Virus record (IMG/VR): IMGVR_UViG_3300031758_000504
Coordinates: 1-25,799 of that record
Length of the DNA: 25,799 nt
Strand: one strand, 5' to 3'
Origin: a virus
The position numbers and the translations under genes are program-made. Shown here one piece after another: positions 22,388 to 25,799 of the stretch. Position 1 is the stretch's first letter. Each line of letters opens with the position of its first letter. The notes beneath the pieces were generated by a model. The model was given only the letters and a program-made list of their open reading frames with translations. It ran no database searches and had not been told where the DNA came from.

Positions 22388-23370
22388 TACTTTACTTCCA
22401 TTTGTTTTAAATTTTGGAATATTTTGCTTAATAATGCATCATCAGAAGTTTTAATCATAGATACCATTAAATCCGCTAGTGTTTTATTGTGAGCAGGAGT
22501 TAATGCTGTATTTGTTTTAACAGCAGTGATAGCACTTTGGATATTAGCTGGAGTTATATTAGGGGCTAATTTTTTTAGTAATTCAATATTTAAAGTAGCT
22601 CCTTGTAATTGAGTAGCTTCATTTAATTTTTGGTTAAGAATATTTTGAATTTCTTCCTTAATAATCTTTTTTAATAATTCTTTTTTCATGTTGTTTTCAG
22701 TTTGGGGGATTGGGTTTAATTTTAAACTAAAAGCTTTGGTTTTAAATTTTTCAATAATAGGTTCTAATATATCAAATAATATCTCTGTTCCTTTTATAAT
22801 AGGCTGTAACCAACCGACATATGTTGAAAAATCTGTTAATTTACTAAAAATGTTATTTAACGCTTCATCTGAAAAATAAGCTATAATCCATTTTTTTAAT
22901 CCTTCAACTGATAATGAAGATAGTTTAGTTACAATATATGTTGTTATACTAGCTACAGATATAGCAGCTAAAAATTTCTGCCAGCCTGTTAAAGCAGTTA
23001 TTTTGTCTATTACTTTATTTACTATAGGGATATAATCTTTTAGTCCTGTTTTTTCTAATAAAGATTTAAACTTTGTATAGGTATTACGTTTAAAGTTTTT
23101 CCAAATTTGATGAGATAAACTAGTTAGTAATTCAGGATTATCAATAGTTTTTCCTATTAAAAAAGCTGCATCTTTCCAACCTGTTATAGTGGTAACTGCT
23201 TTATTCCATTTTTCACTAGCATATTTTTTAATTGAGTCTATAAAATTTTCATATATCATTTGTTCAGAAATGATATGTTTTTTTAGATCTTCACTTAAAT
23301 TATCAAGTGACTCATTTAACGGTAAATCAATACCTAAAGTAAATATTATATGTTCTCTAGTTAAATTCAT
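22387..23370 (-). CDS. Two-part protein with a hydrophobic segment and an internal leader
   Basis: The 327-residue protein has two sections. Residues 1-227 are helical, start with a segment ending PLNE, and hold a hydrophobic stretch about 130-150 (WQKFLAAISVASITTYIV) that may cross a membrane. At residue 228 an internal Met begins MKKELLKKIIKEEIQNILNQ, followed by KLNE: a typical N-terminal leader of this window, followed by a small Ala/Thr/Asn-rich helical domain. The second half could be made separately from the ATG at 22689 as a 100-residue protein, or the gene may be a fusion. One-base TAATG overlaps couple it to both neighbours. No known family. A packaged protein that inserts in the membrane at ejection would fit (inference). 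Confidence 0.75.
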   Translation of the reverse strand: MNLTREHIIFTLGIDLPLNESLDNLSEDLKKHIISEQMIYENFIDSIKKYASEKWNKAVTTITGWKDAAFLIGKTIDNPELLTSLSHQIWKNFKRNTYTKFKSLLEKTGLKDYIPIVNKVIDKITALTGWQKFLAAISVASITTYIVTKLSSLSVEGLKKWIIAYFSDEALNNIFSKLTDFSTYVGWLQPIIKGTEILFDILEPIIEKFKTKAFSLKLNPIPQTENNMKKELLKKIIKEEIQNILNQKLNEATQLQGATLNIELLKKLAPNITPANIQSAITAVKTNTALTPAHNKTLADLMVSMIKTSDDALLSKIFQNLKQMEVK

Positions 23371-23906
23371 TATGATGGTGGTAATTCTTCTGGTACTTCT
23401 TCTGTTGGTGGTGTTTCAGCTGCAGGTGCTTCTGGAGTTGTTTCATCTGCTGGTGTTTCACCTCCTGTTGGAACAGCATTCATTTCAGCATCTGTTTTTT
23501 CAGGTTCAGCTCCTCCACCATACATTAATATACGAGATATAGATTCAGCTGCTCTTTCTTCTTCATTTAAGTTTAACAAGTAATATTTTTTACCTTCAAC
23601 CTGAGCAATCCATGATCTTTCTGTGTATATTAGATAAAAGAATTGATCATTTGCTAAAATTATTTTAAATGTTGTTGGACGAGGAGCAACCCAATATATA
23701 TCAGATATAAAATCTTGATATTGTTTTGTTAATAAATTAATTATAGTGTGTTTTAAAGACGGGAACTTAGTTAGTAGAGGAAATAATTCATTGTCTAATT
23801 GAACATCATCTGTTGTAATACCTAAGGTATCATCTTTAATTTTAGCAGCGTAAACACGCTTAGCTATAATTTCAATTTTATCTTTAAGTTCTTGTCTTGT
23901 AGCCAT
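23370..23906 (-). CDS. Conserved virion-type protein with acidic Pro-rich tail
   Basis: The 178-residue protein has a conserved core of about 125 residues with FPSLKHTIINLLTKQYQDF, DIYWVAPRPTTFKI and AQVEGKKYYLLNLNEEERA, a pattern I have seen in other T4-supergroup phages without a function. The last 45 residues are Pro/Thr/Glu/Ala repeats (PTGGETPADETTPEAPAAET and onwards), certainly disordered. Its start lies 2 bases after the stop of the gene upstream and its stop overlaps the next start by one base. A structural or packaged role is likely by context. Confidence 0.8.
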   Translation of the reverse strand: MATRQELKDKIEIIAKRVYAAKIKDDTLGITTDDVQLDNELFPLLTKFPSLKHTIINLLTKQYQDFISDIYWVAPRPTTFKIILANDQFFYLIYTERSWIAQVEGKKYYLLNLNEEERAAESISRILMYGGGAEPEKTDAEMNAVPTGGETPADETTPEAPAAETPPTEEVPEELPPS

Positions 23907-23908
23907 AA

Positions 23909-24589
23909 TTATTTATCTAAAGTATAATCTAATCTTTCATCTGTCATATTTGGTTTAACAGATTGATATTTTAAGTATTGTGTTACTGAGTTTAGGTAGT
24001 CAGCTGCTTTAGTTATTTTGCTTTGTACCCATGCTTCTAATTGAGTGTTATCATCTAATATTTGGAATAATTCCTCAGCGTTCTCAATGATACGATATAA
24101 CTCAGATTTAGCCATTTCACCTTCATAGTCAGCTTCTTCTTTTATAGATTTTTTAATAGCAATGTCTCTGGCCATTAAGTAATCATCTGAGTCAATGTCT
24201 CTGTCTTTGTCTAAATCTTTACCTTTTTTCTCCTTTATAGGGGGAGTCATTAATTTTTTATTAATAATTTCTTTTAATTTTTCTTCGTTGCTCATTTTGA
24301 CTTGTTTTTTAGCTATATTCATTGCTCTACCACGTAATACATCTTCTGCGTCTGCACCATATCTTTTAACTGCGTTTCTACCAGATGATTTTTTCATAGC
24401 CTGATAAATGTCTTCGGCCCTATCTAAGATAGCTTGAGTCATCTTAGATGACTCTTCTTTGATATTGCCTTTTTCAGCAGCATATAAAGCTCTCATATAT
24501 GCTTTGGCTTTACCTACAGTACTAGAACAGCCTTTCTTTTCGCCTGTTTCTTTATTGTAAATACATTTACCTTTTCTTTCGTATGGCAT
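23909..24589 (-). CDS. Late-block protein with a dockerin-like calcium loop
   Basis: The 226-residue protein combines three modules. The N-terminus MPYERKGKCIYNKETGEKKG (with a second Cys next, C9 and C21) is a small Cys-containing motif common in phage proteins. The middle has the helix NEEKLKEIINKKLM, then DLDKDRDIDSDDYLMARD (D125, D127, D129, D133, S134, D136), which matches the spacing of dockerin/EF-hand calcium-binding loops. The C-terminal 80 residues (GEMAKSELYRIIENAEELFQ and NTQLEAWVQSKITKAADYLN) form a conserved helical domain I know from many T4-like phage virion proteins. It is the first gene after a terminator hairpin. No clear promoter motif was found, only a TATTTAAATTAAA stretch close to the ATG. 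Confidence 0.8.
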   Translation of the reverse strand: MPYERKGKCIYNKETGEKKGCSSTVGKAKAYMRALYAAEKGNIKEESSKMTQAILDRAEDIYQAMKKSSGRNAVKRYGADAEDVLRGRAMNIAKKQVKMSNEEKLKEIINKKLMTPPIKEKKGKDLDKDRDIDSDDYLMARDIAIKKSIKEEADYEGEMAKSELYRIIENAEELFQILDDNTQLEAWVQSKITKAADYLNSVTQYLKYQSVKPNMTDERLDYTLDK

Positions 24590-24611
24590 ATAAAATTTAA
24601 TTTAAATAAGA

Positions 24612-24636
24612 ATAAGGGGATCCTATGTCCCCTTAT
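24612..24636 (-). terminator. Terminator hairpin after the H1-like gene
   Basis: On the minus strand ATAAGGGGA pairs with TCCCCTTAT around a 7-base loop (9 bp), followed by TCTTATTT. It lies 15 bases after the stop of the 58-residue gene. Confidence 0.8.
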
Positions 24637-24651
24637 AACTTATTGTTTAGC

Positions 24652-24828
24652 TTATTTTTCAGCTCTATCTTCCGCGATAGACGCTTTACGGTAATCGCTT
24701 ACAGCTTTTTTCATTTCGCTAAGAGCTTTACGCGCACGTCCGTGAGCTGCTTTACTTGGCTTAGCATGATTAACTGTAAATTCTTCCCATAAACCATTCA
24801 AACTTTCGAATAACTCTTGAGTGTTCAT
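24652..24828 (-). CDS. Histone H1-like small DNA-binding protein
   Basis: This 58-residue gene translates as a helix (MNTQELFESLNGLWEEF), then HAKPSKAAHGRARKALSEMK (about 21-40) and AVSDYRKASIAEDRAEK. The pattern 'K-A-A-x-G-R-A-R-K-A-L-x-E-x-x-K-x-x-x-x-Y-R-K-x-S' closely follows the small H1-like proteins (Hc1 type, about 60 residues) of Bacteroidetes, which read roughly 'NKAAGTRARKxxLxLExLxKxFRKxS'. These bind DNA without strong sequence preference. The coding DNA holds more GC-rich codons (CGT, GCG, CGC) than the neighbours, which fits acquisition from a host. It is monocistronic, ended by a terminator hairpin, and separated from the gene upstream by 31 AT-rich bases. A role in compacting phage or host DNA is inferred. 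Confidence 0.8.
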   Translation of the reverse strand: MNTQELFESLNGLWEEFTVNHAKPSKAAHGRARKALSEMKKAVSDYRKASIAEDRAEK

Positions 24829-24859
24829 AGATTTTATTTATTTATTGGTTAATATAAAA

Positions 24860-25225
24860 TTACATCTGCTCTCCGGTTCCTGGGATTTGAGTCTTTAGGA
24901 AGAATAAAGCAGTGTTTCCGATTTGTCTTATTAATTTACTTTTATTTTCACTATCAGGTAATTGTTTAGCGGCATCTAAAGCCATTTGTAAACCTTTACC
25001 TACTTGTTTTTCTGTTGAATCACCTCCAGACATATCCATATCTGTTGCTGCTTCACCACCCATATCTATTGCTGGTTCTTCAGTTGGTGTTTCTTCGGCG
25101 GCTGGTTCTTCAGTAGGCATATCAATATCGACATCAACATCTTCAGATTTTTTAGCTTTTTTCTTTTCAGAAACAAACTCTTCTCTGATTATATTTTCTA
25201 TTAATGATTTTAATTTTTTATCCAT
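24860..25225 (-). CDS. Small acidic protein with a capsid-targeting-like leader
   Basis: The 121-residue protein begins MDKKLKSLIENIIREEFVSE, an amphipathic helix of the type seen in several proteins here, then a short basic patch (KKKAKK). A long acidic stretch rich in Glu, Asp, Pro and Thr (about 27-72) with imperfect repeats of EEPAAEETPTEEPA follows. The final 45 residues are a helical domain (KGLQMALDAAKQLP and onwards). A late-type promoter motif lies 13 bases before the ATG, the shortest spacing in the set, so the transcript would have almost no leader. A packaged, scaffold-like or internal head protein is the best guess. Confidence 0.8.
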   Translation of the reverse strand: MDKKLKSLIENIIREEFVSEKKKAKKSEDVDVDIDMPTEEPAAEETPTEEPAIDMGGEAATDMDMSGGDSTEKQVGKGLQMALDAAKQLPDSENKSKLIRQIGNTALFFLKTQIPGTGEQM

Positions 25226-25238
25226 TGTGTTATTTGTA

Positions 25239-25246
25239 ATAAATAT
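25239..25246 (-). promoter_or_regulatory. Late-type promoter motif for the 121-residue gene
   Basis: On the minus strand CAAATATTTATTACAAATAAC ends with the core 13 bases before the ATG. Its first 17 bases are identical to the site at 16081-16088 and flanks. Confidence 0.6.
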
Positions 25247-25250
25247 TTGA

Positions 25251-25799
25251 TTATTTGTTAGGAACGCAATTACTTACGAGTTTTCCGCCTTTCTTTTTCA
25301 TTCCTTGTTTTTTATATCCTGACCAACATGGTTTATTTTCCATAATTCTAGAAATAACTGCCTCTTTTATTTTATCCTTATATGTGTTTTGAACATTAGG
25401 ATTGTAGTTTGGGTCTTCAGCATTCCATTGTTGAGTTTGTTTACTTAAAAAGGTTTGAATAGGATCTTCTTTACTTTTAGGATTTTCTTTACTTTTAGGA
25501 TCTTTTTTACTTTTAGGATCTTTTTTACTTTTAGGATCTTCTTTACTTTCAGAATCTTCTTTACTTTCAGAATCTTCTTTACTTTCATTTGGATTTATAA
25601 ACATACGGCGTTCAGCCCACATATTTAAAATCTTGTCAATTTCGCTTTGTTCAAGTCCTGCTTGACCTAAGGTTTGTTCTAAATCATCAAAATCTTTACC
25701 GTTTAAATGTTTAGTAGCTACATCTCTCATTACATCTGGGCCTACTGTTCCAGCTGCCTTTTCAATGTCTGTAGGACTTGCCTCTTTAACTAGTTTATA
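25251..25799 (-). CDS. Conserved phage protein with hexapeptide repeats, N-terminus outside the window
   Basis: The frame is open from the stop at 25251 to the last base of the window, so the first in-window Met (25730) is probably not the start. At least 182 residues are visible. The upstream part is a helical domain (PTDIEKAAGTVGPDVMRDVA and onwards). About seven copies of a six-residue repeat (SKEDPK / SKEDSE / SKKDPK) follow, then a conserved C-terminal domain, IQTFLSKQTQQW to ENKPCWSGYKKQGMKKKGG and CVPNK. The 'K-P-C-W-x-G-Y-x-x-x-G-M-K-x-K-G-G-K...N-C-V-P' ending is common in T4-supergroup proteins of unknown function, often late or virion proteins. Two Cys in it could form a metal site with a partner. 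Confidence 0.8.
   Translation of the reverse strand, partial: YKLVKEASPTDIEKAAGTVGPDVMRDVATKHLNGKDFDDLEQTLGQAGLEQSEIDKILNMWAERRMFINPNESKEDSESKEDSESKEDPKSKKDPKSKKDPKSKENPKSKEDPIQTFLSKQTQQWNAEDPNYNPNVQNTYKDKIKEAVISRIMENKPCWSGYKKQGMKKKGGKLVSNCVPNK
25461..25586 (-). repeat. Seven tandem 18-bp repeats within a coding region
   Basis: The + strand unit is AGGATCTTCTTTACTTTT, in seven contiguous copies with 1-2 differences each. It encodes the charged hexapeptide SKEDPK and variants. There are no spacers, so it is not a CRISPR array. The copies are close enough to expand or contract by slippage or recombination. Confidence 0.9.

Noticed and set aside
23189-23542. Plus-strand open frame of 117 codons with a hydrophobic Leu/Val-rich translation
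   Set aside because: It lies opposite two well-supported minus-strand genes, and the hydrophobic run is the reverse of Pro/Thr/Glu/Ala repeats. No promoter or start signal was seen.
25461-25586. Tandem repeat considered as a CRISPR array or an origin iteron set
   Set aside because: The copies are contiguous without spacers, in frame, in multiples of 18 bases, and encode a hexapeptide linker between conserved domains.

Overview
This is part of the genome of a large tailed phage of the T4 supergroup (myovirus type). The evidence is a gp20-type portal protein next to a gp17-type large terminase, surrounded by many small late and virion-type genes. The DNA is strongly AT-rich. All 32 recognised genes lie on the minus strand, so transcription runs from high to low coordinates. 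The host is probably a member of the Bacteroidetes (inference). Three things point that way: almost no gene has a Shine-Dalgarno sequence, five promoters match the Bacteroidetes sigma pattern (TTTG, 19-20 bases, then TATATTWW), and a 58-residue gene resembles the histone H1-like proteins common in that phylum.

Layout in the order of transcription. (1) Positions 25799-20515: a tightly packed late block of probable virion-associated proteins. They carry short N-terminal helices, acidic or low-complexity tails, a dockerin-like calcium loop, a likely PD-(D/E)XK nuclease and the H1-like protein. (2) 20540-19524: a roughly 1 kb cassette with a GIY-YIG homing endonuclease and a small gene. It appears to have been inserted into the 3' end of the preceding gene, because an 8-codon relic of that gene's original end remains on the far side. 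(3) 19522-14504: a run of overlapping genes, including a Cys-rich pair, a cupin-like protein and an 862-residue multidomain protein. (4) 14469-6158: an accessory region with a FAD-dependent dehydrogenase, a metallopeptidase/VWA protein, a MoxR-type AAA+ ATPase with an unknown partner, a DUF6884 protein, small proteins and a NadR-like P-loop kinase. (5) 6130-1: the packaging and head module (terminase, portal and the genes after it), cut by the window edge.

Two promoter classes divide the genes. The host-type promoters (TTTGGC, about 18-20 bases, TATATTTA) precede the accessory, enzyme-type genes only. A late-type motif (ATATTTAT, close to the T4 late element TATAAATA) sits 13-23 bases before the start codon of virion-type genes, including the portal, and of the homing endonuclease. 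Several terminator hairpins overlap or directly adjoin the next host-type promoter.

About ten proteins start with a short amphipathic helix ending in [LI]-x-E. Three carry a near-identical K-M-Q-K-x-A-G-x-I-T-E element. Since the T4 prohead protease cuts after (L/I)-x-E, these leaders may be capsid-targeting signals for proteins packaged inside the head. This, together with the MoxR/VWA/unknown triad and the endonuclease cassette, is the most interesting content.
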